DNA of 64,000 nucleotides from Spinellus fusiger (GCA_025094145.1 JALLLS010000042.1:124001-188000); one strand, 5' to 3'. Shown: positions 32,951 to 45,454, numbered from the stretch's first letter. Numbers and translations are program-made. The notes: generated by a model from the sequence alone, not told the origin.

Positions 32951-34582
32951 TGTTTTATTGTTGCTAGTGGCTAGTATTATAGTTCCTGAGAATTTTTTGT
33001 TTATGTTTATTTGGTTTTTATTAGCAAATACTACATCAATAGAACTAAAGGAAGCACCAGTGTCCAGGAGGGCAAAGGTTTCTATTTGTTCTATGATGAT
33101 AGGTATACACAAAGAATGGTTAGCTTTTGCTTTATTCTGTTTGCCATTTTTTTGCTTACAATCAAAGTTCATAGGAAGGCTGTTGTATTCAATGTCCATA
33201 TTTGTGTTATCTTCTTGGAGCTGTGCCAAGGTAGATGTTTTTTTGGAGTTATGACTTTTTGCATGGAATCTTCTAGCAGAGTGGAATGCTTTCATTGGAC
33301 CATTATTTTTCTTGTTGCATTTGCAGATGGCTGCATGCAAGGGAGACCAAGGGACATTGTCTGTGCATTGGAAGCACACAGAAGACAAGACAGGAGAAGC
33401 AGAGGTTGGAGCTGGGAATGGGGACTTGATGTTGACTTTGGCCAGGATACGCTTGTAGGCATGGCATTGCTCACTAGAGTGGCTGCCATTGCTATAGATT
33501 TTGCAATATGCCTTCTGTCTGAAGGTAGAGGAGGTTGCTGAGAGCTTGCTCAGGTTGAGACTACCTCTTTTGTTTGCAGGATTATGAATTGAATTTTTTA
33601 CACCACTGACAAATGTAGACTTAACAGGAGGCTCTGCTTGCAGATTGCCTTTGAGATTAAAGATATTGGAAGATACCACATTGTGGGCAATGGTGGCTAC
33701 TTTTACCACCAAGTCTTGTTGGTGGAGTGGCGTGCTCATCAAGGACCAGGAGACTTCTCTGAACAGTTGTTCAGGCAATGCTTGTTTGAACAGGGTGGCA
33801 GCCTTGAGATCATCCTGCCACTGGGCTGCACATCTGATTCTCTGGAACCGGTCAGTGAAGGCTTCAATAGATTCATTGGGCAGCATTTTCATGGTTACAA
33901 GCTGGTCAAGGTGGCTAAGGGTGTGTGTGACATCCTGTGTAGCATAAGTTTTCTTTACAATTTGTTTTACCTCTTCCCATGAAATGTTTTTGCCTTTTAG
34001 GTTTTTGTTAAACCAGGAATTTTGGTCATGGTTCATCTTAATAGGCATAAGTCTTGCCCAGTGTTGGTCCAATGCTAGCCCATTGGATGTCACAATGAGT
34101 GCAAAAGTGTCCAGAAGGTCTTCTACTGAGTCTTGCAACTCAGCATTATCTTTTCACGGGTTTCCAAGCCATTGCCATACAGGGAGGTTGGAAGGGATCA
34201 AGTGGTTGGTCCTGACTGCTGCACTTGCTTGCTGGTTTCCCTGGGACACAGCTGGGATGGGCACAGGTGGAGAACAGAAAGCATTAAGCTCATCAAGGTA
34301 ATGGATACACTTGGCTATCTCAGTTGCTTCTTTGCACAGGGCAGAGAGCTGGTCTACTGGGAGATGGCTAGTGACAGCAGTTGCAAATCTGCCAGAGACT
34401 TCCTGCAGTTGGGCCCAAAGTACAGTAATGGGGTCCTCTTGACTTGCCTGTTCAGCATCCACAATTTCAGATGGTTGAGGGGTAGAGGTAACCTCAGGTT
34501 CCACTTGCTCAGAAAAGGTAATGTCCATGGCAAACATAGGGGAGATCATGGACTTGATGGATTCAGTAGGGATGTTGGACAT
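32903..34582 (-). pseudogene. Chromovirus gag-protease
   Basis: Starts MSNIPTESIKSM at 34582, with one in-frame TGA after WQWLGNP (34154), then open to 32903. Capsid-like region LVTMKMLPNESIEAFTDRFQ. The zinc knuckle is altered: CKIYSNGSHSSEQC has Tyr where the second Cys of CX2CX4HX4C belongs. The aspartic protease motif is intact (FALLDTGASFSSID). Gag packages element RNA and the protease processes Gag-Pol. Broken copy. Confidence 0.8.
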
Positions 34583-34712
34583 ATTTAGAAGAAAGTGAAG
34601 ATAAGGTTTTTAAAGAGTAGAAATAAAGATTGGGTTTGCAGAATTTGTTAAAAAAATGAGATTGTTTGGACAGGTAGATTAACAAGACTGAACAAAGATA
34701 ATTTTTATTGAG

Positions 34713-36539
34713 TACACACCGGGAGATTTTTGGGATATATAAGGAAATATTCTGAGAATAAAATTGCAATATTCTTATGATTGGCTAATGTGATTGAAAA
34801 GGCCTTTTTGCTGTCTAAATGATCAATTTCAAACTCTGATTGCCTGTTTAAGCAGTGACAATTGACTTTGCAATTAAAAAGTATAGAATTGGCTGTAAAG
34901 ACAAGAAATAGAACAAGAATCCACTTAATATTGCAACTCAGTCACTGATATTCTTCTCTTAACATAATGTGTTATCCTTAAGCCCACAGTATTTTCAGTG
35001 TAACAATGTTTAAAAAATATTTATTGTGGGACTTGCACTGAATTAACTCCAGTGGTCATTGTCTAAAAGAGAGAGCCAAACCTACTTGTATTGAGAACAG
35101 TGCATTCATTCATTGACTGAATGTCAACTGCCTCTACAACAACTATACTGTCAAATTTTATCTCAACAGTGTTGTTCAGGGGAAAGACAATATTGTTTCC
35201 AATATTATCCTTTAGGCCCAAGGCAAAGAAAGAAAAAAGGTTGTAGGTTTCTTTGGCAAAAGCCAGATGTTGTGGTTGTGGGTGGGTAGATGACTTTTGA
35301 CCAAAGGTAAGTTTGAGGTTATAGGGAAGAATGGTGGCCATATTCTTCTTCTTATCAGTAGCAATGATTTGACCAAAGAGAAAGAAAGAACCAGAAGAGA
35401 AGGAAAAGAGACCAGCCAGACCAACAACAATGTTTTTTGAGCTGCTATTGTTATCAGCAAGCTTGTGGGAAATGGTGAGGGGGTGCATCTCTTGAAAGAG
35501 CTTGACCTCAGCTCCAGCAGTGAGTAGACCATGGTAGCCAGGCACATGCCAGTACCCACCTTGGAAGATGTGTACTAACATGTACTTCTTCCCAAAGGAA
35601 ACAGCAACATCTCAAGAGGGCAAGCATCTGTTGGTAAAGATTATCCTTTCACAGATAAACTTGTTGAATTGTTTGCCTCTCTCTGTTTCATAGTGAATGG
35701 GAGGGGCAAAGCAAGAAATGTCTTCACAAAGATGGCTCAGGAGATGCATCTTCAGAGTGCTGCCAATCTTTCATTTTTTTTGTAGACTTGCCAAGTGCTG
35801 CCACCTTATCATACTTGGCAATTGCCCCAGTCAGCTCTCCAACAACAGACTCCACATTGTCTAGATAGACATACAAAGATGTCTCAACTCTTTGCATATA
35901 TAACAGCAACACAAGAGAACCAAGTTTGACAAAGCAATCAAAAATGATTGCCTTGGTGCTGTTCATAGTAATGAGCTGATCTTGAATCAAATGATTCAAG
36001 ATGGTGGGCATCTGCTGCACAATGGTTTTATAATCTCTTCCAAGATATGAGCCACAACAGCAGAAAGGAGTGTGGTGGTTTTGTTTGAAAGCTTTGTTGT
36101 AATTGAAGAAGCTTTCTTCTAAGTGCTTCACTTCTGCTTTGGTTAAGAATGGCATCATGCCAATCACAAGGCTCTTGGCAACACCAAGGAGAACAGTGTA
36201 GAGTATCTCCACTGGGCAATCCTTGGAGGGATCCCACAACTGCAAGGACAAAAGTGCTTCACCGCCAGTCAACTTGCATCCAGTGCTGGTGTTGGTTTTC
36301 AGACTGGTGTTGTTGGGGTTGTTGATACAGTGTTAGTGCATTTCCACCAACTCTTCTTTTGTTTGGGCATGGGCATCACCTTCCTGCTCCACTGCTCCAC
36401 CTCCATGTTCATTTATCCAATGGCATTTCCTGCATGGGAATCTAGCCTTGGGACCAAGACTACATGCAATTGCTGCCATGATGAGGTGAAGTACATCAAC
36501 AACAAGAACAGACTTTCCAAACTCCACATCAAACTTCAC
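34713..36539 (-). pseudogene. CACTA/Plavaka-like (tnp2-type) transposase remnant
   Basis: Three minus-strand pieces: LGPKARFPCRKCHWINEHGG (36333-36539), LQLWDPSKDCPVEILYTVLL-GVAKSLV (36272-35724), and a downstream piece (35581-35063) with YWHVPGYHGLLTAGAEVKLF. CRKC followed by a D-P-x-K-D-x-P-V-E-I-L block is what I know from Plavaka/tnp2 transposases of fungi. Only part of the catalytic protein is present. The plus-strand side begins ACACCGGGAGATTTTT, the motif also seen at 19741 and 20620, probably its terminus. Family assignment is tentative. Confidence 0.5.
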
Positions 36540-37099
36540 TGTTATTATTCAGATAAGTAGAAAATAATGAGACTGAACAAAGATAATTTTTATTAAGTGA
36601 AGAGTGGTTCATTATTTATACTTTTTGTGGGTGCTTATCCTTCAGTGGCATTCTACCTTTTGGTAGTTAATGATTAGTCCATGGCATAGCTTATTGATAG
36701 ATGCAACCATATGGTTGGTGTAGATGATCTATCCTATGATAGTTTACATAGGTGTAGCTGTTCTACCTAATGGTAGACTACATTTGGAGCCTTATGGTTG
36801 GTTCATTGAATAAGCACACCATTATAGAGCCATCTATTATGTCTTCACTTTTAATTGCTTTTGATAGGTCTTATTTAATCCACTAAGGATTTATAGATGA
36901 AGGCAGCTCATTAAGTGTCCAATAATAATTTGAGCTTAGAAGGTTGATTTGTAGTTACAACCAATCAGTGAGATGATACAGAGATGTACTATGGTACTTG
37001 TGTGCACTCAAGCTTTCATAGAGTATTCTGAATGTCACAGCACACTACTTGTGTTGACCTATTTATAGAGAATCTTTTGATTGAAGTCAGAACACAACA
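36540..37099 (-). repeat. Solo LTR (copy G)
   Basis: 560 bp, closest to copy A (TTATTCAGATAAGTAGAAAA, AAGTGAAGAGTGGTTCATTA). It joins the Plavaka remnant on one side and a gag remnant on the other. The flanking five bases differ (TTCAC/GGCAC), so it is recombined or inserted at a pre-existing junction. Confidence 0.75.
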
Positions 37100-38545
37100 G
37101 GCACAATGGTAGGTGTGGCCTCTACATTCATAGACCTCTGCACCAGGGATGGCCAATCCCTGGGTTTGCTGCCTGAGCATTTGTGCTCAGGCGTCTAGTC
37201 AGGTGCATGGCACTTAAAACATGCACCTTTCTTGGCTCTGGTTTTACTTATTCCTCCACTTGCTGCTGCCTTGCAGTCCTTGGTTTGGTGGGTAGTTACT
37301 CAATGGTATGAGCAAAAGACATCACTACCTTTACAAACTTTGACTGCAGGGGACAAAGAAGAATACTTGGAGCATTTAACTCCCATATCCCTATTTTCAT
37401 GGCTTATGGATCCCTTTGCAGCAGAGTCTCTACCTTCATATTCACCAAAACAGTCAGCCATCTCTTGTGCTGTTTGGTAAATGAATTTTATGTCCTTTTT
37501 TGCTGAGAGGTGCACTTCATGAGAGCCAGCTTCAAATCATGCTCAAACTTATCTGGTAATGCCTTCATGAAATGCTTCACCAACACATGTGCATCAGTTA
37601 CCCTAGCCTTTCTTCTTACCGCGTTGAAGCAATCTATGAAAGAGGACACAAATTCACCATCTCTTTTTCTCATGGTTTGCAATTTTTCTAAGGCAGCATC
37701 CACCTGGTCACTATGGTTTCCACCATAGCATGCAGTATACACTTTCTTAAATGCATCCCATGTTTTGACAGCAGTAGACTTCTTGTATCTACCAAACCAT
37801 TCAGCTTAACTGTTTGGTAGACACAAGGAAAGGAGACAAACCCAGTTTTGGTTCACATCTAAACTATATGAGCCCAAAACATTCTCAAAACTTCTATAGC
37901 AAGCAGGCAGATCTTCCAGGACAACTCTGGAAGCATCTGCCACCTTTCCCTGCCATTGGAAGTATGGCAGGCTTCTGGGTACAATACAACTTATATCACC
38001 CCAAGTTAAAGGTGAGTTACTTTTTTGCACAACAGGAAGAGGATTTCCACCTGTGCTGGTAATCTGGGAATGCTGCTTTAGCTGTTCCCAAATGGCACCT
38101 ACAGCATGAAAGTCCTTCTTCACTTGCTCATACTCAAGAAATAGGAGATCTGTCTCAGATACAACTCCTACCCTGTTTGCAACTTTTGTTGTCAGAGCTG
38201 TGACTTTAGAGGCCAAGGCCATGTACAATCTATGTACACTAGTGCTAGCCAAAACTAGACTACTGCACTCATTGTTTGCAGGACATACAACCAAAACCAC
38301 TGGGGACTCCAACACAGACACAGGGTGCTCCACCACAGACACAGGGTGCTCCACCATGGACACAGGGGAAGACTCAAAACCCATGCTTTTCAAGAGGAAA
38401 GACAGACTAGCAGGGGACACAGGCTGGATACTCTCATTGAGAGAAGCCTTAGAAAAGGGAGACAAGGGAGAAAGACCAGAGAAGGACAACATGTTGGTTT
38501 GTAGTAAGAAAAGTATCAAAAAGATAAGATTAAAAAAATGTTAAA
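37100..38545 (-). pseudogene. LTR-retrotransposon gag remnant
   Basis: Minus-strand text over three frames. The N-terminal part is MLSFSGLSPLSPFSKASL at 38519-37806. The capsid-like part holds ALEKLQTMRKRDGEFVSSFI and LVKHFMKALPDKFEHDLKLA (37742-37488). Knuckle-like Cys clusters follow (ACFKCHAPD-stop-TPEHKC; VFCSYH-stop-VTTHQTKDC). It contains a tandem Val-Glu-His-Pro-Val-Ser repeat coded by 38310-38370. It is unrelated to the chromovirus gag at 34582. No pol follows because an LTR joins at 37099. Confidence 0.6.
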
Positions 38546-38754
38546 TTTGAAAAGGAATTAATCAGACTCAAGAACAAGATGCTTTTATTAAAACAATTTT
38601 GACATATCTATTTATATTAAATAGACAGGTGACTGTGTTATTGAGAATAATCTATTACTGTTTTAGGATACTCAATAATAATGGCCTGTACAGTAGACTT
38701 TAATATGCAGTGTCTTAACTATGAATTACGTTGTAGAAAGGAGACAACTTAATA
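38546..38754 (-). other. Possible 5' LTR of the gag remnant
   Basis: AT-rich noncoding stretch upstream of the gag start. On the minus strand it contains AATAAA and resembles an LTR 3' portion, but no second copy is present in the window, so the call is weak. Confidence 0.3.
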
Positions 38755-40145
38755 ATTGGTCTGTGACTGCTACCATTGTCTTCATGATTACAACAGACTC
38801 CAGTCAATTATCTCTTCTTTTCTTCAATGCCGCATATTTCCTGTTGTTTGTTACTCTTTTCTTACTGCACCCAAGGGTAAAGGAGGATTGGGTATATTGG
38901 ATCCACCTAGACAGCAATTAGCACTGCAATGGCATTGGCTTGCACCTCTACTTTCACCTTGTGCTAGTGGCTCTTTTGCTACTGTTTATATCAGACATGT
39001 TCTTCAGTCTCTGTGCAATGTTGGTGACTATCTTATCCCACTTTTTTTTCTGTTTTCTTGCCCTTTCTTTTTGCAAAATGGCCTCAATTCTCTAGCCACT
39101 TTGCTTAAAGCCATGGATGCCTTGCCCTGGCCTCTCTTTGATTGTTCTCTGTCACCAACCACATGCTTGACTTTACCATTAAAGGATGTTTGGCAAGTAA
39201 ACTCAGAAACATTTAAAGACTCTACTGGATACCAAAAACTTCTGGTCAAAGATGCATTTTTTTATCCATCTCTACAGGGACTTCAATGGAAGCCAGTAGC
39301 AAATTTACAAGTAGCCCCCTGCTTGATTCACCATCTTTGTCATGCCCATGCTAGAAGGAAAATTCTCTTAGCTGCTCTGCTAGTGGATGCTGTCTTTCTC
39401 CCCTGATGGTTGATTCTGATAAACACAGACCAGGGATCTACAATCTTAGCCCAGTGGTGAGCTGCCTGAAATTAGGAAATATTCCTATTTACAAATTGAG
39501 CTCTTGCTCTTTCTGTTACCTGGCTTTGCCTGCTCAAACAGTTCCTTCCTTCAGCCATCCTCTCACAGCATTACAGTGGAAGGACTTCTGGCACTTTCAA
39601 ATACAACACTTGGTGCACAATGTGTGGTTTTGCCTACTTCATGGTAAACTACCTTGCCGCCAACAACTCCACTCTCTTGTTCCTACAGTTTTTGTTTCCA
39701 GCTCTTGTCCCTTGTGCAACCACCCTGTTGAAGATCCTCTTCACTTCTTATTTCAATGCCTACCCAAGTGGCAGGTCTGGTTTGATGTGTGGACGTCTCA
39801 ATTTGGACATGGACCCACTTTTTTAACAATTTCCAATGCTCTTTTTGCACTTTCTTTTCTGTATGAAAATGTGCATGAGTCTATGTACTCTTGCCAAATC
39901 ATCAGTTTGATTTTACTAGCCATTTGGAGAGCACTCTGGAGACTTATTTTTGATGATGAGCCTTTTCTACCCCCTGTGGTGGCCCAACGTGTAGTCTCTT
40001 TGGTGACTACTCTAGCAGAAGAGCAAGAAATAGACACTGATCTGTAGTTGTTTTTCTTTTTCTTGTTTTATTTTACCCTTCTATAGATATATCTTTTTTT
40101 CTCTCACCTTCCTCCCTCCTTCTGATAGGTTGTGCATGTAAATAA
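38755..40145 (+). mobile_element. 5'-truncated LINE (LINE-B family), C-terminal end
   Basis: Two frames read the C-terminal third of a LINE ORF2. GKGGLGILDPPRQQLALQW parallels GGLGVLDPSTQQASLQF of LINE-B. After a frameshift near 39405, VHNVWFCLLHGKLPCRQQ and a Cys/His block CPLCNHPVEDPLHFLFQC follow, with stop at 40047. It ends near 40145 after AATAAAATTG. The missing N-terminal part is ordinary 5' truncation. Confidence 0.75.
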
Positions 40146-42395
40146 AATTGAAGTCAGTGACTTCCATACAAGAAAAAATGTCTTCAGCTCCCATACATTT
40201 ATGGATAGGTCTTTTTCCTCCAAGTTCCAGAATCCTGATGTCTGACAGTGATTGGAGGTCACTCCCCATCCTGTATCCAATGCATTTACATGAATTATCA
40301 CCACTGGGATCTTTGCTTGTTGGTGTTGAATAGGCAGTCTATTCTTCTGACTTGCAAAGGTCTCCCACCAAAGGAGTTCCTGTCTGCTCTCCAGTGATAA
40401 AAAGCATGGGTAATCCCAACTCTGTTTGTTCATATGTAGGTTCTTTGCCAGGTCTCTCTGCATAAACCTGATATGTAAGAGTGCTTTGCCTATGGCTGGA
40501 ATCATTGATATGACTTTGCCTAATAACCCCGCAATCCATCTGCACATCTGTGTCTGTAGTAATCTGGCTTGTTTCACTCTGGAAATTAACTTCTTCATTT
40601 TCTCCTGAGGAACTGTGATTTTCATTTGCTTTGTGTTGAACTTGAATCCTAAGAATTCTTGTGTTGTCTATGACATCAAAGAGCTCTTCTTCCAATTGAT
40701 AAGAAATCCCAATTTGCTCAAGTGGGTTGTTATCATATTGCAAGTTTCTTTCATCTTGGCTTCTGTCTTTTCCAATATGCAGATATCATTAAGGTAGTAC
40801 ATCAGACGAATTCCCTTTTCCTCATTTGTTCAATTGCATATCTCATAATCCTGGAGAAAAACCAAGGGGCTGCACTTACTCCAAAAGCTAGTGATCAGCA
40901 CTGATAAATTGTGTTCTGATGTGAGAAAGTCAAAAAGGGTCTGGATTCTGTATGGATTGGCACTACTACGTAGGCATCTTTCAAGTCTATTTTGCAGATG
41001 AGGTCGTTTTTCTCTACAATTTTCCGCAGTGCCATGGCTCCTTCCATCTTGAAGTGTTCTACTTGGAGGAATTGGTTTAGTTTTTGATAATCCAAGATAG
41101 GTCTTCTTTTTATTGCTTCTTGTACTGTAAAGAAGTTTGACAGAAACTGTTTGTATTGTATAGGTAACCTTTCTATAATTCCTTCTATTAGGAATTATTT
41201 TACTGCTGTGTCTACTGCTACTTGATCTTCTACTGTCATTTTCATTGGACCCTGGATCTATGGTTTGGGCACTTTTTCAAATTGTAGGCGATATCCTGAA
41301 GTTATCACTGATAATGGCCAATTGTGTGTTATTGTTGTTTTCCAATAATTGAGGAAGTGTACTAGTCTGTCCCCTGGTAGTATCCCGTCCATGGGAACAC
41401 TGTAGTTCTTTGATATTTCTTGTGTTAATGGTTGTATTATTGATATCTTTTGACATGGATCTTGTAATATTTTTTTCTAATTTATTTTATTTATTTTATT
41501 TTATTTTATTTTATTTATTTTTCGTTTTTTTGTTTATGAAGTCTGCTTTCTTTATTGAGACTCTTGGTTCGTGGGATAGCGTTACTGGGACTGTTATGTG
41601 AATGGGGCGCCACCTTGTTCTCTTCCCTAAAAACCGGAGCTAAAGTTGCTGTTAAAGTTGTTTCTGAATCCTCTTTGGTTTCCTCTGAAACCTCGTGAGG
41701 AATAATGATTTCCTCTGCTTCTAAATCCATTGGAGTGGCTGACTCCTTGGACCAATCTCTGCTCAAATCTTGCTTTGTTGATCTGCGCCATAAACTTCTC
41801 TGAGAAGGCATTTGAATTCCCTCCTTCATCCTGGCTCTCCAGGTGTTTGAGGCTGGCAGGGAGACGAAGTGCTTTGGTAGCGTAATCTCTGGCCTTTTCT
41901 TCTTGGACTTTTGCTGAAGTGTATTCATAGAGAGCCAAGCGTCTTGATTGCTCCACTGTCTGTTCAAAAAGCTTGTTGTCTGTATCTTCAAATTTGTCTT
42001 TTTCTCGTAAAAAGAAGAGTTGTTTGTAGATCTTTGTGGCTGCTTTAGCCTGAATTCTTGCTGTTTCTGTGATCTAATAAATGGAATGTATGATCTGATA
42101 GGTGTCGACCATTAATTTTTTTGAGTTATTGGGCTAAGTTTTTGTTGATGGTTTCAGGAGTTATCTATTCTCCACATCTGTACCTGTGTACATTTTTCTT
42201 GTAAGGCTTTGCTTTTTCTTTAAGGTCATAAAAGGGGATATTGTCCAAATAGGTGGCAATTCCCTCAGGAAGTACTGTGCTGTCCATTTGTCTTGGTCCT
42301 TCAACTTGGAGTTTTGACTGAAGCTCTTTTACTATTTATTACAATTGTTCTGCTGTGAGAATGTTGGGTGTGTTGTCATTGCTTGACATTATTTA
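40104..42395 (-). pseudogene. DIRS-like retroelement copy 1 (gag/pol part)
   Basis: Minus strand. Gag-like start MSSNDNTPNILTAEQ then stops. Two overlapping frames (41991-41515 and 41956-41627) follow, the latter ending in an RG-rich tail (FRSRGNHYSSRGFRGNQRGF). RT: ICKIDLKDAYVVVPIH, SLAFGVSAAPWFFSRIMRYA, and motif C YYLNDI where YLDD is expected. RNase H-like text follows (VIIHVNALDTGWGVTSNHC). Overlapping frames and KIDLKDAY/FG-S-AP motifs fit DIRS elements. The tyrosine recombinase end is missing. Bases 40798-42395 belong to the left arm of the big inverted repeat. Confidence 0.7.
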
Positions 42396-42919
42396 TTATA
42401 CGAATGCATGACTTAGAAAGATATGAAGTAGTAAAGATAGATTTTTATTTATTTATAGGAGAATAAAAGTGTGGCTCTTAAGAGCAATACCACATTGGAG
42501 GTCAGAGTGGAGGCAACAAAGATTGCTTTAGGAACAACATGCAATTTGAATCCCAAAAAACAAATATCAACACAGTTCTAATAAACATTGGCTTGATGTA
42601 CACACCCAAAGGGCAAAATTTCCCCGAAGCAAAGCATAGGTTGCAAAATCAATAAATATAACTTTTGATAAGACATAACAGCGCAATCGGTCATCAAAAG
42701 GTAAAACTTTGTGTTTAGAGAAGAAAACTGAACAACATAATAGCAATAAAACCTAAGAACAAATATTCTGTTTTAGGGTTTTATTATAATTATAATAGTA
42801 GTGGTAATAGTAAAGAGATCACACAAGCTTCAATGGTAAACGCCTCCGTATTACCACATGACATTCACTTACTTATAAAATCTAACAAAAGTCTGTCTCT
42901 TTCTGCTTTGTCTCATTAA
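42396..42919. other. P450 upstream region (promoter), copy A
   Basis: 524 bp between the DIRS gag start and the P450 ATG. AT-rich, with an ATTATAATTATAATAG stretch near 42785 and a pyrimidine-rich leader (CTGTCTCTTTCTGCTTTGTC) just before the ATG. Repeated identically in the right arm. Confidence 0.4.
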
Positions 42920-44966
42920 ATGTCTTCATTCTTATCACTCCCGAATCCTCAAGTTATCAGTGAAATCTTGAATGATTCAAAACTACCACTGATGAGTGCT
43001 GTGGCTCTTGTTACTGCTGCCTATTCAGTATATTATATTATGAAAAAGGACAAAAACCAAGACTTTAGCTCAATCCCAATGCCAAAAGGAAACTACCCAA
43101 TTGTTGGTAAGAACCATACCATGAATTATTGAAAGATTCATCATGTATTTTAGGCCACATACCACACCTTGTTAAATCTCTCGAACTTAAACTTCATGAA
43201 TGGCATAAAGAATTGGGTAAATAGTGTGTTCTATTCATGTTGGCATAGATTAACTTATACACTTCCAGGGCCTATTATTCATATCAAGATGGGCGCAAAA
43301 GACTTCATCATTATATCTGATCCAGGACTTGCCCATAAAGTATTTGTAACTAATGGGGTTAGCACTTCTTCACGTCCACCTCATAGATTTAGTGATAAAT
43401 ATCACAGTCATGATGGCAGGTAAAATGCAACAAATCTATGGTGTGTATAGAGATCTAATTTCTACTTTCTCTTTGAACTTTAGAGGCGTTATTTTTGCTA
43501 ATTATGGAAAAAGATGGACAGACGCAAGAGCAGCTGGTAAAGGGAAAAAAAACTCAAGCTCTTAGTTGTATTAATTATGTATCATAGTTGCCAATTTCTT
43601 ATCACCCAAGGCTGTGAATGCTTCTAATGATGTACTCTTATTTGAAGCAAAAAATCTTATAAAAGAATTGATAGCACAAACAAAGTCAAAGAAGAGCGTG
43701 AATCCATTTAACTATGCTAACTGTGCCTCTCTTAATGTGGTATTGGGATTATATTGTACGATGCGTGTGGATTCATCTGAAGATCCGTTATACAAAGAGA
43801 TTATGGATGCTATTGATGTTATTGTACAGAAGGCCAGTTTTGAAGAAGACATAAGCTCGTACATTCCTGCTTTATCTTTTATTGACTACATACGTGGTAA
43901 AGATAAGAAAGACAGTGAATGGGTTCGTAATTCACGTGACCCTCTCATGAAGAAGTTACTTAAAGAAGCCTTCGAGAGCGACACCAATTCAGCCTTCAAA
44001 AAGATACATGAATCGAATGAAAAGACCCAATTCGAGGAAAAAGATTTCATTGTGATTATGAGTGAGTTGAATTACATAAAGGCTCTCAGTATTCTACGAG
44101 ACTAAACTCATTTTTTAGATGATATTATTGCTGCTGGAACAGACACTGTTGCTACAACAATTTCGTGGGCTTTCCTTTTCTTATCACACCATCCAGAAAT
44201 CCAGAAAAAGATTTGTGATGAGATAGACACATTTGTTACCAAACATGAACGACTACCAGATTTCTCAGAACGTGAACATTTCCCCTATATGGTGTCTGTT
44301 CAAAGAGAAATATTACGCCATATCCCTATTTCTACTTTGAGTATTCCTCATGTTGCTGATAAGGATAGTCAGTATATTATATCTGCTCAATACTAAAGGA
44401 AATTGACTTATCTTCTCTCATTTTATGTAGTCATAATTGATAACTATCTGATCAAAAAAGGATCAACACTTCTTAGCAATATGTATACTATGCACCTAGA
44501 TCCTGATGTTTATTCCGAACCAGATAAGTTTATTCCGGAGCGATATATGAACAACAAAAGTACAATGTTTGCATCAGCAAATGGAAACACAAGTGAGCGC
44601 GATCACTTCAACTTTGGATGGGGAAGGTAAAAATAAATAGCATAATATCACCTATCTTTGATTTACTAATGTTAATGTGTGGCGCTATAAAGACGTATTT
44701 GCCCTGGAATTTATCTGGTAATATCTCCAAGAAATATTTGAGTTTGCCTTTTAACAAAATAATTTCATTTGGCCATTCAATAGGCTGAGGCAGAGCTTTT
44801 TTATGTTTATGTCAATCTTTGGTCACGCTGTACAATTGAGCCAATGCTTGATTCCAATAATAATCCTGTATATACCGATTATACGATATCTATACCCTAT
44901 GGTTTGACTCTCCGTCCTACTCCTCATGAATTAAGATTTGTTGAGCGTCCTGACAAATTACTTTAA
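42920..44966 (+). CDS. Cytochrome P450 monooxygenase, copy A
   Basis: Nine exons: 42920-43106, 43154-43216, 43269-43419, 43484-43536, 43588-44061, 44119-44367, 44431-44626, 44693-44717, 44784-44966; 526 residues, all GT-AG and in frame. N-terminal membrane anchor (LPLMSAVALVTAAYSVYYI), proline-rich hinge (IPMPKGNYPIVGHIPHL), I-helix AAGTDTVATTISWAF, K-helix ExxR in SVQREILRHIP, PERF-like FIPERYM, and heme loop FNFGWGRRICPG with the cysteine ligand. It is a microsomal class II P450 that oxidises a hydrophobic substrate with electrons from P450 reductase. The style is like CYP509-type families of Mucorales (from memory; not searched). Complete and apparently functional. An identical-looking copy lies in the opposite arm. 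Confidence 0.93.
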
Positions 44967-45098
44967 AATAAACTATACTGTTAGAACACACAATTAGAGC
45001 ATCAATCTATTCACTCTGCCAAATCAGCTAATATTTGAAAATAATCGTTTAAATGACTCACATTGAAGCTTTTCTGAAAAATACATGGAGATATACAG

Positions 45099-45398
45099 TT
45101 CAAAGTATTTTTAATTTTTGGGTGTAGTTTTCTATTCGCGCTTTGGGCATATCAGCCACCCTATGAGAACTTTTGTGAAATAAATGGGAATAGACATATA
45201 AACACTTCAAATACAAAAGTGAAAAAAAGTAATGCAAACGAATGGGAAACAGAAGGACAGAGAAATAAAAAACCTCAAATGAGGGGAAAAAAATGAGAAA
45301 ATGAGAAATGATTGTAAATGAGAATTATGAATAGACATCCAAAAGGCCATAAAGTCAGCAAGGAAACCAGGACACCAAAAAAGATAACCGTCATCCTG
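45099..45398 (-). mobile_element. LINE 3' end (mirror copy of LINE-II), cut at the arm boundary
   Basis: Reverse complement of 48916-49215 with the same target flank CATGGAGATATACAG (45084-45098). It ends abruptly at 45398, the inner breakpoint of the inverted repeat, where the other arm carries 796 more bases of the LINE. Confidence 0.85.
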
Positions 45399-45454
45399 TT
45401 CTTAGATTCTACACTGCCTTTAATTATAGCACATTTATTCTTATTTTGTTTTCG

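Larger units (their letters stand above)
28541..34716 (-). mobile_element. Gypsy-type chromovirus LTR retrotransposon, decayed
   Basis: Minus-strand order: 5' LTR remnant (34656-34716), gag, protease, RT, RNase H, integrase, chromodomain, 3' LTR (28541-29196; TGAGATT...). The 5' LTR is cut after about 60 bp by an ACACCGGGAGATTT repeat. The internal region is interrupted by a 370-bp AT-rich insert in integrase. Confidence 0.85.
40798..45398 (+). repeat. Left arm of 4.6-kb inverted repeat
   Basis: Reverse complement of 48916-53524. Coordinates of matching points sum to 94313/94314 for 41515-45398 and 94322 beyond the ATTTT-rich tract at 41470-41520, so only a few indels separate the arms. One is a T6/T5 run in a P450 intron. 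The arm contains part of a DIRS element, the P450 gene and a LINE 3' end. Confidence 0.95.

Noticed and set aside
33011..34588. Plus-strand ORFs over the chromovirus gag
   Set aside because: The minus strand has gag, knuckle and DTGA protease text; the plus frames have no recognisable domain.
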